This document shows positions 36,907-53,500 of a stretch of DNA of 64,000 bases, piece after piece. Made by a program: the position numbers and the translations under genes. The notes beneath the pieces were generated by a model that did no database searches, was not told where the DNA came from, and saw only the letters and a list, made by a program, of their open reading frames with translations. The stretch covers positions 67,231,201 to 67,295,200 of the forward strand of contig OZ038422.1 in the NCBI GenBank assembly GCA_964036155.1, read 5' to 3'. The stretch is from Diploscapter coronatus. Taxonomy: Eukaryota > Nematoda > Chromadorea > Rhabditida > Rhabditidae. How positions within the stretch are numbered: the first letter of the stretch is position 1; each line of letters opens with the position of its first letter.

Positions 36907-37826
36907 TTCCTCTTCTCAGCCTTATCACTTATACTCGACTCAGGTATTCATTCATTTTAATCCTTTTATATTTTTGCTCAACCACTTCTGCTATCATTTG
37001 GTGTACCAGATAGTAGCAATTCTACTCGATTTGTCTTCAGAAACTAGTCACTCACTTGGACGTTCTTTCCTTGTCAAAGGGTATTTTATTTTGAATCTGA
37101 TTTAGAATTTGAAATTGATTTCTGAAAGCGGTTAATTTCTTCCATTTTGGTGTAGATGTCTTTCAAGAAATCTTCAAGACGACTGGATATAGAATGTGAG
37201 AATACTCAGGAATCAATAAATGTATTGGTGTTTTTTATTAGCGTTCGGAAATTCTTTATCACTTGGGACACGAAAACACGTCACGCGAGTTGGAAATTTC
37301 AACTCATCAATTTTTTCCCAATAAAAATAGACGGCTGACTTTTGATTAGCAATGAAACATCGACTCTTGATTGCCTGACATGGAATTGTTGAGTCGCATT
37401 ATGAATTAGAAATTGATAAGTTGATAACCTCTTCCCCTCTCGTTCGGCCTTCTGATAATACATTGTGTTTTGCGTAGCATCAAAAGACACTTTTTAACAT
37501 TTGGATGATTGATGAATGAGTTGAAGTATCATTCTTCTGAATCGTAAACCTATGGATAGATTTTGGAGATCTTTTCTCGGATCTAAGATATTGGCAAGAT
37601 TGCATAATCTTTGCAACTTCTCATATCATTTGTAGATTTCTCCTTCCTTCCCTCTCCAAGTCTTCCTTTTCTACCTTGTGTGCTTTCTGTGTCGGCCATT
37701 GTCGCGTTCTTTTTTTGTCATTTTTTCATGCCTCCCCCTTCAACTATAAAACCATTTCCCCCATTGCAGACTGTCGTCTGTTTTATCAACTTTCGAACTA
37801 CAGTAGTTCTATCCTCTAAGATTTCA
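36907..37826. other. Intergenic spacer
   Basis: A possible poly(A) signal AATAAA lies at 37215-37220. The frames here are not coding-like. Upstream region of the P450 gene. Confidence 0.5.
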
Positions 37827-41558
<3,732 letters not shown>

Positions 41559-41690
41559 TGCATAGAAAGTATCATCTTCAAACTGTATTTATTTCTTTCT
41601 TTAAGACAATTCATCATCAATTGTGATGTAAATATCGCAAACATAAATAGCGTATTTTTGAGAACGTATTTTCCAATCTAACTTTATGCG

Positions 41691-42778
41691 TCACTTTCCG
41701 AACGGTCGATTCATATAGCCAATTTTGGCTCCAGCGGGCTCAATTCCTCCATAAAATGAAGCTCCGAGAGAGTAGATCGGAGTGTCGCCTTCCTTCGAGT
41801 CGGGCAACACGTGCATATATGAGCCCATTCCCTTGAAATAGACTTATTATGCACGAGTAAAATTTTAGTTGATAGATTTAATTAGACAGGTGCTTGACTA
41901 GAGGTTTATTATCACAGAATAATACAATCATTTGAATTAACTGGGTCGTGGTACTATACTATTCCATGTCCATCCCTTCTTCCTCCTTAGGTTGGGACCG
42001 CTCCCTATTTATACACTATCTAGGGTTATGATAAAGTTGCAGAGAAAGGTAGAGTTCGAACTAGAGAAACTAGGAATGAATCTGATGATTCGAGGAAAGA
42101 AGGAAAGTAATCGAAATGTTGCGTTTGCATGTTATATGGTTTTAGGGAGTATGAAATATTTGATACCCTTCTTCTTTACACACGTAATATTGAAGATCCT
42201 TCCATAACTTTACTTTAACTTTGAAATTGATGTTTAGCCCGAGCGAAATTCGGATATTTTCAGAAATTGACTGATTTTTGTGTTAAATTTTGAATGCCAA
42301 AGTGATGATAGAATCAGATAACAAACCCTCTTGTTGCCATTCGCAGACATTTCGACCATGGAATAGTAGGGTCGCAAGATGCTGAGCAGATCAGCATCTC
42401 CACCTCCAACCATGGAGCCGACCTAATTGATGGTAATTTAATTACAGTATTCTTGCACGAACGTATTTTAAGCAAAACATGATAATTGGATAAATAACAC
42501 CGAAAAGTAACATGGTCTAAAGTAAATAAACCTCATCTAAATCCTTGACACCCTGAGGACTATAGCCAAAGTTGTTGTCCTTTGTGAGATCATCCTCTGC
42601 ACCTTCCCTCTTGTATTCTCTCGGCTCAAATTTGTCCATCCATCCCTGATCCATCATTTTCATCAAATCACACCTGACTGTATATTTTTACTTGTTTCAA
42701 ATGATTTCTACATTTCCTACCTTGTAAGATAAACAGAAATAGTGAAACAGGTAAATATCGAACAATTTGGAAAAGCAT
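41691..42778 (-). CDS. Small secreted protein, neuropeptide-precursor-like
   Basis: Four exons in transcript order: 42778-42721, 42677-42532, 42422-42327, 41831-41691; 441 nt, 146 aa. Seen: a signal peptide (LPVSLFLFILQ, cleavage near residue 22), dibasic KR at 42-43 and 99-100, a Gly- and Tyr-rich last third (GASFYGGIEPAGAKIGYMN) and the extreme C-terminus NRPFGK. A terminal Gly-Lys could be trimmed to give an amidated ...NRPF end. These are the usual marks of a peptide-hormone precursor, but I know no family with this sequence. All introns GT-AG. It converges with the P450 gene (133 bp apart). Confidence 0.7.
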
Positions 42779-43779
42779 AGCGATGAATTGGTGAAGGATG
42801 AAGCTGGATGGAGAAGAGAGTGATTTGGCCTAATTATCATCCTCAAGCTGAAAAAGAATTGATTATCAACTGATGATGATATCTAGCTAAGCAAAAGGCG
42901 ACCTGTATTGACACGTAAAGTATGAGGAATGATTAGCTGCTAAAACATGAAGATTATGAAAATGTTTCCATTTTACAAGAGTCATGTTTGCCATTCGGAC
43001 GACAGAAATACTGAGAAAAGTGGAAGAAGTTTCAAAATTTACATATACTCAAGTTTCGAACTGGTAAAAAAGTTCGCATATCTAACATTAGATAGCGCGA
43101 GTTGAGTGGGCTATAAAAGGAGCGGATAACTCATAATCAAGCGGGTGCAGGTCAACTCTCCCACTTTTTTCGTTAAAATAGTATGGCGTTAGAAAACAAA
43201 AAGTGGGAGAGCTGACCCACACCCCAAATATGTAATTTCATTTAAATTACTCGACTTAAAGCATATCATTATGTTTTGATCAAGAATTCAAACGTTAAAG
43301 AAACTCAGAATTGTAACTGGAATGCTCATTTTTGGAAGTAGCTGTATGATCACTAATTCTTAAGATTAAGATCATATTCAGAATTACTTCCGTTTATCAA
43401 AATCAGAAAATGAGCACTTGGGTAAATTACATATCTCGACGATTTAAGATCTTCAAACACATTTAAAAAAAAAGGTTCATAAGTTTTTAACATTGTAAAC
43501 AGCCTATAAAATTATAGTCTAAATTCAAGTTGACACAAGCTGGCACCAATAATAGCAATTTTCTCAGATGGTTTGAAATTAGGGATCATAAATGATCAAA
43601 AATGAACCGTTTATTTAGCTTATAAATAGGCAACCTTGTTGAATATCACGAAAAATTCATACTTTGTAAGTAGTAGTATTGCTTCAATTACAATTAGTCA
43701 GAATGTTTAGATATCCACAAGGCGATTTTAATAGGTAATTGGTGTACGTAGACTGTACTCTGACACCAGTAATGTATGA
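42779..43779. other. Intergenic with one hairpin repeat
   Basis: No gene seen. It probably includes the promoter of the secreted-protein gene at its left edge. An imperfect hairpin lies at 43143-43224. Confidence 0.5.
43143..43224. repeat. Imperfect 27-bp hairpin
   Basis: Arms 43143-43169 and 43198-43224 pair with three mismatches and a 28-nt loop. Possibly a short MITE. Confidence 0.75.
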
Positions 43780-44031
43780 ATTATATCTTACAAGATGAGA
43801 TGCTACACTTTGATATCAGCTATCTTTGAACAGAATGAATCAAAACAATGTTTTTATTGAACATTCGACAAATTAGACAACTTTTGGAATGCATTTGAAT
43901 CGATAAAGTAAAATGAATAAATCAATTCAATTAAGAAAAAAAAACTAAGCAATCGTGAGCTATATAAAATTTGTCTATAAATATAGAACGTATTTTCACA
44001 TTTTACCGTAATTTCAGGCCAGTCTTTTGGC

Positions 44032-46792
44032 TCATGATGGTAAAACACTATTCGAGCGCAGTTGCTTCGGACGATGAGGTGTAATTTTAATAACTTTGAC
44101 TGATTCTTTCTTAATCGATGATGTAGTAGTGTTGCTCTTCTAAAGTTGTTCCTTTTTTACATGCATATGTACATAAACTACCTTGATCAATCCTCGCACT
44201 AAGAAAAAAATGGTAATTATTTGGAAGCATGGTCCACTTTGGTACATAAAGTTACAAATGTTCTGAAATTTTTTAAATGCTTTCTTTGTAGAAAATTTTA
44301 CTTATTCTAGTGTGAACCCATTTCTTATGTTAGAAAAGTATACTGCTCAAGGTTTATTCAGAAAACAATTCCTAATTTTACAGTTGCTCTTTCTAAACAC
44401 ATGACGCGAAAGGGGTATTTTGGTTCCTTAGAGCACGATTAGCCGAGTTCTATTCTCAAAATTCAAAGTAACATTCATGTGTCTCCTATCCGACACAAAA
44501 AATGATTATCGTTTATGTAAATAATGGTAAGGTTGAAGGATTCACTATTTAGAACGCTCTTTTAGGATTTCTCAGCACATATTTTCAGGATATATGCTGG
44601 TAAAACAGGTCTTTCCATTCTTTTGTTAGTTAATATGAAAATGTGATCAATAATGCTTACTTCTATATAATACATCACGCTGTTTAACAAAGATCCATCG
44701 ATAAAACATGCATCTAAAATATTCCAGTAAGTTCTCTCAAACTTCTAACTTTGAAGCTATGAAACTAGTTAATTTATGTTATTTTTCGTTAAATCGTGAA
44801 CAATTTTCATTGTTTCAACACAAATTCTTTCGATACCATCGTTCTTTCGGGTAAGAGTATTTCAAAATATATCGAATCTCTACTTTTTCCATTTATAAAT
44901 AAGCAAATAGATTATGCTATGACTTATACGAGGGGACAAAATAGCTTAGGAATTATATATTTCATTAAAATTGTTTTTGAATAAGTCATTTCGTACTCGC
45001 TGTAACGAATCTCGGCATTTTAAACCAGAGATTGGTTATAAATATAAACGAATGTGTGATTTGATTATTAACCAAGTTTGAGAAATCAATTACTTACACA
45101 GATCCGTCCTCTTGACAGACTCATTACATGTGAAAAATTGTTGCAACGAAAACATAATTAGTTTTGCACAAGATGTTAAGATATCGAAGTTAAAAGATTA
45201 AGAGAGCATCCTACTTATACTTTCCTCCCGATCAATGCAAAAATTGATTTGTTGATAAATAACTAAATCATTTGCTAGCACTTCGCATAAAATCTAAACG
45301 TTATACATATTCATTTTCAACATAATATGGTGCAACATCGACCGGGTTAACTTACATGCACCATTAGGTATCGATTTAAGCGTCGCTCAGCATTTCTTTT
45401 ACTTTGGCTCAGATTACCATACGATTTAAAGCATCGCTTTAGATAAATAAACGCGGCAATGCTAATTATCGTCTGAGCATAACTTGCTATGATCGGAACT
45501 ATATTAAGGTAAAGATCCTAAAAGTTATCTACATAATTGACATGAATCATTTTTATTTTGTTAATATTCGTTTAACTTACAAGCCATTGGCTCAAAATGG
45601 CTGCATATAATCGTAGATCAATAATTCGATAAATGTTCAACCAGCTAATTGCAATATAAATTAGTTGGGCGATACAGCCAAAAATAATATGAAATCCGAC
45701 CAATGTCCAAAATATAGTGGCAAATAGCTGAGTTATTCTTTCGTTACGGTGACTAAATTGAATCATTTTGTATCAAAACTGACATATACACGTGGAAGAA
45801 TTTCTAACAGTGAAAACGTTCTAGCTCTATATATCGTAACTTCAGTCGAAACGAATCTTATGGCCATCAGTAACCATGTATCTTGAAGAGTAGCAAATAA
45901 CTCATACACTAATCCCTAAAATTCCATTTGTCAGCTGTCAATACAAAATTTGAACTATTAGATTTAAGTCAATTTTATATGTCAAATAAATTTAAAATAA
46001 AGTTCTATTTTAGTTATTTGGAAAAGTTGCGGCAGAAAAGTAGAGACATTATGGCGAAATAATGTGTGAAAAACTACAATAATACGATCCATACTATTTC
46101 ACAAAATGTTGACACTTTTCTGTAGCAACGTAGATTATATTTTAAACGATTCGCTTAAACTGTAGATAAATATTGATTGATACGGGTGGCTAAAGTTTTA
46201 AAGTATGTTACCTCGAATCTCTTATCATCTTGGCAACAAAAGTACAAAGTTTCACGATAGATTCTCAACGAAAACTAAAATATTATCCTGCTTTCATGCA
46301 CATATTGAAAATGCATCATAAAAATAATAGTATAAAGCTTACAGTTATCAATGAACAGATAAAAAGGAGTATATGTAGAATGAGTAAGATGACTATTGAT
46401 TTTTCGAATTGTGAAAATTTTTCACGTTTTCGAAATAACCGATATATCATAAATATGGCCATAAAAACAAGCATTAATAAGATGCCATAAAAAATGATCG
46501 AGACTTGATATGCTATAAAAATTTATTTTTTGAAGATAGCATTGATATAAAACTATTTAACTAACCTATATCAGATATATCTCGATTAATTAGCTTAATT
46601 TTATACGCAATGATGAAGTTATAAAGTAATGTATCTGATGTTAAGACTTCTAAAATATAATAAAGCGTTACCGAGGTTTATGAAAAAAGCAATGCAGAAT
46701 AGTATGTAAGAATAAGTAAACTGAAAAATTAATTCACCTTCACAATAGTCAAAATCCTTTACATAAGGCGAAGGTTTATGACACCAAGACAT
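44032..46792 (-). pseudogene. 7TM chemoreceptor-like, second copy, TM6 exon disrupted
   Basis: Exons matching copy 1, in transcript order: 46792-46738, 46649-46566, 46512-46343, 46274-46212, 45915-45809, 45752-45581, 45517-45356, (45210-45098), 44713-44661, 44262-44182, 44139-44032. Ten of the eleven keep splice sites and frame, and length changes in them are multiples of three. The exon for TM6 (45210-45098) has an early in-frame TAA and a net 2-nt length change against copy 1. TM3-ICL2 STEVTIYRARTF and TM7 GPCFQII are conserved. Either a recent pseudogene or a gene that uses another exon here; an alternative open exon starting near 45300 is present in both copies but ends in a stop. Confidence 0.72.
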
Positions 46793-46795
46793 TCG

Positions 46796-46974
46796 ATTCT
46801 GCGAATTATTTCTCTAATGATAATAATAAACCTGTAGAATAATAATTTGAGAAAATGATCCCAATACAGTACGATTTAGAAAGGGTAGCGCTTTCGAAAC
46901 AAGAATGGCAGAACTTGAAATGGATCGAGTAACAGTGCAAGACGTCGCTTAGGCAATTAGCTTCGGTATTTATA
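46796..46974 (-). promoter_or_regulatory. Receptor copy 2 promoter and leader
   Basis: Minus-strand TATAAA at 46974-46969 and the 138-bp block 46933-46796, identical base for base to copy 1. The ATG is at 46792. Confidence 0.5.
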
Positions 46975-47055
46975 GTACTTGCCTAACTTATAATTTAGTG
47001 TAGTTTCAGTTTTAACACTCCAATTGTGCCCTGCCCTATGTCTTGTGAAACTTCG

Positions 47056-48429
47056 TTAAATTTGTAAGAGTCCACAAGCTCCGCCCACTTTGTGAAGCAA
47101 AAAATCAGTTCCATTTTTGGTTCCCCGTTAATTATCGATAATTAATGGCAATTAGTGCTAATTATGACTAGATTACCGATTGTTAAGTAGAAATTTGCTC
47201 CTTTATCTCGTTTTTTTTTAGCGATTTTTAGACGATTTATTGAAATTAAAACATTTTTATGATTTTCTTCTGCATAACTTTTAAAATTATAGATAATTAA
47301 CGGACAATTAGTGAAATTTCGACAGAAAATCGAAAAATACTAGGCGAAAATGCTTCTCACAATGGAAGTCGCAACGCGTGAGAACGCGATGCGTTTCGCA
47401 CCTTTCCTTTTCGCGAAGGACACAAGCAACGACTTTGCCATTTACAATGGAGTATATTAATAAAATGCCATTTAGTTCATCTAATCATATTGTCTAATTT
47501 TGTACATTTTGGTGTTCACTTGAGAACTATCTACATATTTGTAAATAAACTTATTTTGTTTGAAAGTGTCCTACCTTGAAAAGATATTCAAAAATCACAA
47601 TTCACAGTGATCATCAAATTTCACTTGCCTCACCTAATCGCTTACTAAGAACGAAATTATCAGGAAAGAAAATTCCTATTTACATAGTGTACGTACTATT
47701 TCCTTACTAGATCTAGTGAATGGTAAATATTAATACTTTATTTAATAACAATATCGAGATGCAGCTGTTGGCTATGGGGTAACTTGATAAGAATGAATCT
47801 GATGAGATCCAATCTCATCAGAGCGATAGAGCATAAGAGAAGCAAAGAATAAAACAACTGTTGTTAAATTATTATCTAAAGTATCGCTGGCGACACTGGG
47901 GGGCCGGTTTGTTGTTCTTGACCATTCGACTGTATTGACTTGAAGACGTTGTTTCCAGTGAAGTACAATTACTAGTCTGCTCGCCGCCATCGATGAGTTT
48001 GATCCAGTTGCTCCTCCTTCCTGCCATTTTCTCTTGATAGTTCCCGTACACTTGATGTGACATGTTGCCTCCTTGTCTTTTCCTCTGGTTTGGATTTTGT
48101 CTCGTTTGACTTCATTCCTCTGTCTCTTTCGTGCTCTTGCTGTCTGTCCAGATTGCTGTCCTCAGCTGCCTCGTACAAGAGTTATATATTTAGAAAAATG
48201 GTCTACAGTTCTCAATTACATTAATTCTACTCTTAACAATGAACAATTACAATTTAAACGAATTAGAGATAATAAGTAGATTACAACAACTTTTAGAAAG
48301 AATAAAAATAAGAATGTAGATAGATAATGGACGATTCTCTGAATCATCCAGTAAAACTGTTCTTTCACAGGTTATCAGGGATCTTGATCTTTTGATGCTC
48401 TCATGCATCAACTCTCCCGCGACGATTTT

Positions 48430-48468
<39 letters not shown>

Positions 48469-48698
48469 TTACACTTCTCTACTATCATTAATAGCCTAAA
48501 TATCAATTCATTTTTAAACGTATAGCCAAATACATGAATCATGATTAAATACCATTAGCATATTTTTAATTATCATCAGTTCTAAACAAATTTATTTTTG
48601 TATTTTTTCAATCTTTAAGTTTTTTTTTTTTTTTTTTTTTTTTTCAAATTTTTCTCTTTCCAAATATTATAGTTTTCAAAATAATTATTTTCTACTGT
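47056..48698 (-). other. Retroelement 3' region with presumed 3' LTR
   Basis: Non-coding on both strands. Read on the minus strand, the env stop is followed by two long A tracts (48644-48620 and 48465-48432). A purine-rich GAAAAATCGTCGCGGGAGAG stretch comes next and may be the polypurine tract. A presumed LTR follows, from about 48415 down to about 47700. A 10-bp-stem hairpin (47799-47821) and an AATAAA (near 47740) fit an LTR poly(A) region. The other LTR is outside the window, so the borders are not proven. 47056-47600 shows nothing recognisable. Confidence 0.45.
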
Positions 48699-49241
48699 TT
48701 ACATCGCTATCTTCACCAAATATGGGAGTACATATTTAAAAAAGATCCATAGTGCTGCTATTATAAACACGACTAATCCTATTATAAAAAACACTTTATG
48801 AAATGCAGTATAAATGTAGCTCGTTATAGATGGAAGCATCAATTTTACTTTTACTTCCTCGCTTTCATCCTGACCTGTTAGTGATTTTATAACACGATCA
48901 ATTGATTCGGGTGGTACATACGTCAAATGTCCTTCTAGGGCTATGAATTGTCTCCTTCCTCCACACAACGTGTAGCAGTTATCGGATACTACTTGATCTC
49001 CAAATGAACGCTGTATCGTGTTTTTGAATCCTGTACCGTTGCACATCAGTCTTTCCACAAATTGACCTTTTGAACATCGAAGCGTCGCTGAACTTTCCTT
49101 CTCCGATTGACATGTAACTGTAAAATGTCCTCCAGCTGGGCAGTTGTAACATCCTCCTACTGCGCTATATTCTACTACATTGCACATTTCTCCTGCAAAG
49201 CTCGATGTTAGTTCGACTGACGTATTATAAATGGCTATTTG
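48699..49241 (-). pseudogene. Env C-terminal fragment of the retroelement
   Basis: An open stretch rich in Cys (GGCYNCPAGG, TLCGGRR) that ends with one strong membrane anchor and a short tail. It continues the frame of the large polyprotein on the other side of the foldback element and so is the detached end of a class II, phlebovirus-G2-like glycoprotein. It has no start of its own. The open frame extends into the element's terminal repeat only by chance (to 49349). The glycoprotein is broken in this copy. Confidence 0.85.
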
Positions 49242-50563
49242 TAAACCGCATGACACGTAAGACATTAAGACATGAAACCGCATGACATAAATTGGGAAAC
49301 CGCATGACATAAATCTGGAGACCGCATGACATAAATCTGGAAACCGCATGACATATTTTAAAAGTCTCTAAAGTTTTATTTTTATGTAAAAACCGCGCGG
49401 GATGAGGAAAACATAAGACATACAGTAATCTAGGTCATTACTCAAGCTAAAATTACATTATTTGGCAGCCTAGGCAATTCGTAGCTCTATCCTGGATAAT
49501 TCGTAGCCTGGAAGTTCGTAGTCTCCCAGATACTAGCTTCAGGCTCATAACACACAGTACAGTAATTCAGGCAACAGACTCGAGATTATAATTTTTTCAC
49601 AACCTTTTCATTTCAACTCATCATTTCAGGTTTTATCATTCGTTTTGAATATTCTGGGCAAACTTAGGCGTATTTATTTCGTTCATTCGCCAAATTCGGC
49701 TATTTCGAGGCATAAAAATCTCGGAAACCAATGAAAAGTACTCATAAGTAGTCAGAAATTAGCATATTCTACATCCACTATTAATTTCCTTCAATTTCAT
49801 GTATGATTTCCCTAGGTGCTGAATTTTCACTTGTCTCCAGAAATATCCCCTAGTTAACTATAGGAAGTTCATAGGATCTGACAGAAATAGAGGTTTTTGA
49901 GATGTCTGATTCCAAAAGTATGTCATAGATCCCCAAATCGCCTACCAAAATGAACTATTCTATCATGTCTTACTATTTCTGAAGTCTATAGCCCATTACA
50001 TCCATCTCTGGAGTCACTGGGCTCACTCATGTACTCAAAAATGATGAAACGTTCACTATAGGCATACTCGAGCGACCGTAGCAGTCCAAAACATATCCGA
50101 AAATGGTCGTTCATGGTCTGTATTTCATCTGTAATATTAGTACTCCAAATATCAGCCTTTGATTACCCCATTCGGATATGCCTAGTTGAGTTATGGGGCC
50201 AAGACTGGATCAAACTGACATATGACTGCAAAATATGACATTTACCCCCACTGAATGATTCGAAAAAGTGATAAATCGATATGGTAATTAGTCTAATTAT
50301 ATTCTACGCTTAATTTCCTTCAATTTCATGTATGATTTCCCCAGGTACTGAATTTCCACTTGTCTTCAACAAGATCTCCTAGAATTACTATAGAAAGTTC
50401 ATGAGATCTGACAGAAATAGAGGTTTTCGAGAGGTGTGATTCCAAAAGTATGTCATAGAACCTAAAATCGCCTATCAAAATGAACTATTCTGTCATGTCT
50501 TACTATTTCTGAAGTCTATAGACCATTACATCCATCTCTGGAGTCACTGGGCTTGCTCATGTA
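49241..50563 (+). repeat. Left terminal inverted repeat of foldback element
   Basis: Reverse complement of 54031-55353. Carries the subterminal ACCGCATGACA repeats (49244-49353) and two copies of a roughly 500-bp internal unit that ends in the gagtcactgggct marker. Confidence 0.95.
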
Positions 50564-53500
50564 CAAGGCGCTTCAAGTTTATCTCTCTATTTTACTTTTT
50601 GAGTAACTTTCTTTTTTATTTTTCATCCAAATTGAGTACGGTTTTTTGCATGGTACTCTCCCTACCTTATGATTTTGTCTGGTATAACTCTTTAATCGAA
50701 GCCAATTACCCACACCCATAAAACCACCTGTTTTGTCAAAAACTGATTCTTGATAGTCTAAGAAAATTTTCAAATATTTATAACTTTCTTATTTCTGGAC
50801 CAAATTGGATAATTCTTTTTTTATTTGACAGATACTTATCTCTAGTTTATCAAGCATCAAAGAACAAATTTTTTGAATATCAATTTCTGCAGAAATGCAC
50901 ACTTTTGGCGTCTCAATTGCGTACTTTTCATAATGTCCTAGGTTTACGCGTAAATGACATTGGAAAAATCCGTCCTTCCAGTATGTTGTGCAGAATGACA
51001 TGCTGAACAACTTTCGTCGTTGGACCAACCCCAGAATCGTTACCATTAGGGCTCCAGAATTTTTTGAAGTTCGACGATCAAATTCAGCAAAATGCTTTTT
51101 TAGCACAAATTTTCAAAAATTCATATCTTCCTATATTTCTAACAAAATTTCATGATTATTTTTTTATTTTGTAGATCTTGTCAAAGAAAATAAGATAAAA
51201 ATAAAAAGAAAATTTTTGAATATTATTTTTGTAGGGAAAAAATAACCTAAAATTACCCTATATACCCGTACTGGGTTTACGGGTAAATGACGTTGGAAAA
51301 ATTCGTCCTTCCAGTATGTTGTGCAGAATGACATGCTGAACAACTTTCGTCGTTGGACCAACTTCCGAATCATTACCGTTGGGGCTCCAGAATTTTTTGA
51401 AGTGCGACGGCCAAATTCAGTATTATGCTTTTTTAGCACAAATTTTCAAAAATTCATATCTCTCTGTGTATTAGGTCAAATTTCATAATTATTTTTTTAT
51501 TTTGGAGATATTCAACAGGAGAATAATCTAAAAGTAGCAAGAAATTTTTTGAAAATTAATTTTGGCGGAAAAAAGTTATTCGAAATTACCCTATATACCC
51601 GTACTACCTATACGCGTAAATGACGTTGGAAAAAATTGTCTTTTCGATATGTTGTGCAGATGGACATGATGAACAACTTTTGTTCCAGAACTTATTCTAG
51701 AGTGTGCACACACAGGGAGTTATAAATTTTTGAAAATTTGTGCTAAAAAAGCACTATGCTGAATTTGGCCGTCGAACTTGAAAAAATTCTGGAGCTCCAA
51801 CGGTAATGATTCTGAGGTTGGTCCAACGACGAAAGTTGTTCGTCGTGTCATTCTACGCAACATACTGGAAGGACAAATTTTTTCAACGTCATTTACCCGT
51901 AAACCCAGTACGGGTATATAGGGTAACTTTAGGTAATTTTTTCCCTACAAAAATAATATTCAAAAATTTTCTTTTTATTTTTATCTTATTTTCTTTGACA
52001 AGATCTACAAAATAAAAAAATAATCATGAAATTTTGTTAGAAATATAGGAAGATATGAATTTTTGAAATTTACCGCTCAAACGGCACTTTGCAATAATTG
52101 GTCGTCGAACTTCAAAAAATTCTGGAGCTTATACGAATGTGAATCCGAGGTCAGTTCTGGAACGAAGTTGTTTACCGTGTCATTCTACACAACATACTGG
52201 AAGGACAGATTTTTCCAATGCAATTTACGCGTAAAAGCAGTACGGATCGAAAAGTCTGCAATCAAGACGCGAAAAACGCGCATTTCCGCAGAAATCAATA
52301 TTCAAAAAATTATCTCTTGATGCATGATAATCTAGAGATAAGTACCTGTCGAATAAAAAAAGGATCATTCAATTTGGTTCAGAAATAAGGAAGTTATGAA
52401 TTTCTGAAAATTTTCTTAGACTATCAAGAATTATCTTTTCAAAAAAGCAGATGGTTTTATGGGTGTGAGTAATTTGTTTCGACTCAAAAGTTATACCAGA
52501 CAAAACCATTACGCAAGGAGAGCACAATAAAAAAAAATCTTACTCAATTTGGATGAAAAATAAAAAAGAAAGTTATTCAAAAGTAAAATAGAGAGATAAA
52601 CTTGAAACTCCCTATACATGAGCGAGCCCAGTGACTCCAGAGATGGTTGTATTGACCTATAGACTTTTAGAATAGTAAGACATGACAGAACAGTTCATTT
52701 TGGTAGGCGATTTGGGGATATATGACATATTTCTGTAATCAGACATCTCAAAAACCTCTATTTTTGTCAGATTCCCTGAACTTCTATAGTAATTCTAGGA
52801 GATCTTGTTAAAGACAAGTGGAAATGTAGTACCTAGGGAAACGATACATGAAATTGAAGGGAATTAAGTGTAGAATATAATTAGACTAATTAGCATATTT
52901 ATTTACCACTTTTTCGAGTCATTCGTTGAAGGTGAATGCCATATTTTGCAGTCATATGTCGGTTTGGTCTGAAAAAGTCGACATGGTGGCCCAAGGTGAC
53001 TTCAGCACTACCAAAACAGATATAGTATTTGGAGATATGTTATCAGACAGGAAAATTAGTTATTCTCCGATCAGCTACTGAGAGTTTCTGGAATAGTAGC
53101 CCTCCATGAAATGGTTGAATTTTTGAAATTTTCGAAAATTGACCTATTCAAGCCTTATAGTCACCCCGAATGACTACAAAGGGACTAATCAGGATATAAA
53201 ATTAGTAGATTTTATAGTTCTGCTGAAAACTAGCCATTTCCTGATCGGCAACTAGAAGTTCCTGGATCACTGTGATCACTTGTAGGGACGTAATGTAAAT
53301 TTACCTCGATTTTGAGTGAATAAGTGAGCCCAGTGACTCCAGAGATGGATGTAATGGGCTATAGACTTCAGAAATAGTAAGACATGATAGAATGGTTCAT
53401 TTTGACAGGCGATTTGGGGGTCTATGACATATTTCTGTAATCGGACATCTCAAAAACCTCTATTTCTGTCAGATCCTATGAACTTCCTATAGTTAACTAG

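Larger units (their letters stand above)
43780..47055 (-). repeat. Duplicated receptor block, copy 2
   Basis: Collinear with 7715-11970 in the same orientation, about 36 kb away. It lacks the Tc1-like element and contains roughly 100 bp extra near 44890-44990. Ends approximate. Confidence 0.9.

Noticed and set aside
48699..49349. Independent 216-residue protein with an N-terminal repeat
   Set aside because: Its first 36 codons are the terminal repeats of the foldback element; the remainder is only the detached env end.
49244..49353. CRISPR-like array
   Set aside because: Five short repeats with short near-identical spacers, mirrored at the other end of a transposon in a eukaryotic genome; transposon subterminal repeats.
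50579..52320. Several 60-105-codon frames in the foldback interior (e.g. 50789-51106, 51164-51439, 51806-52015)
   Set aside because: They repeat with the palindromic modules in both orientations, have no recognised domain and no splice context; best explained as chance frames in repeats.
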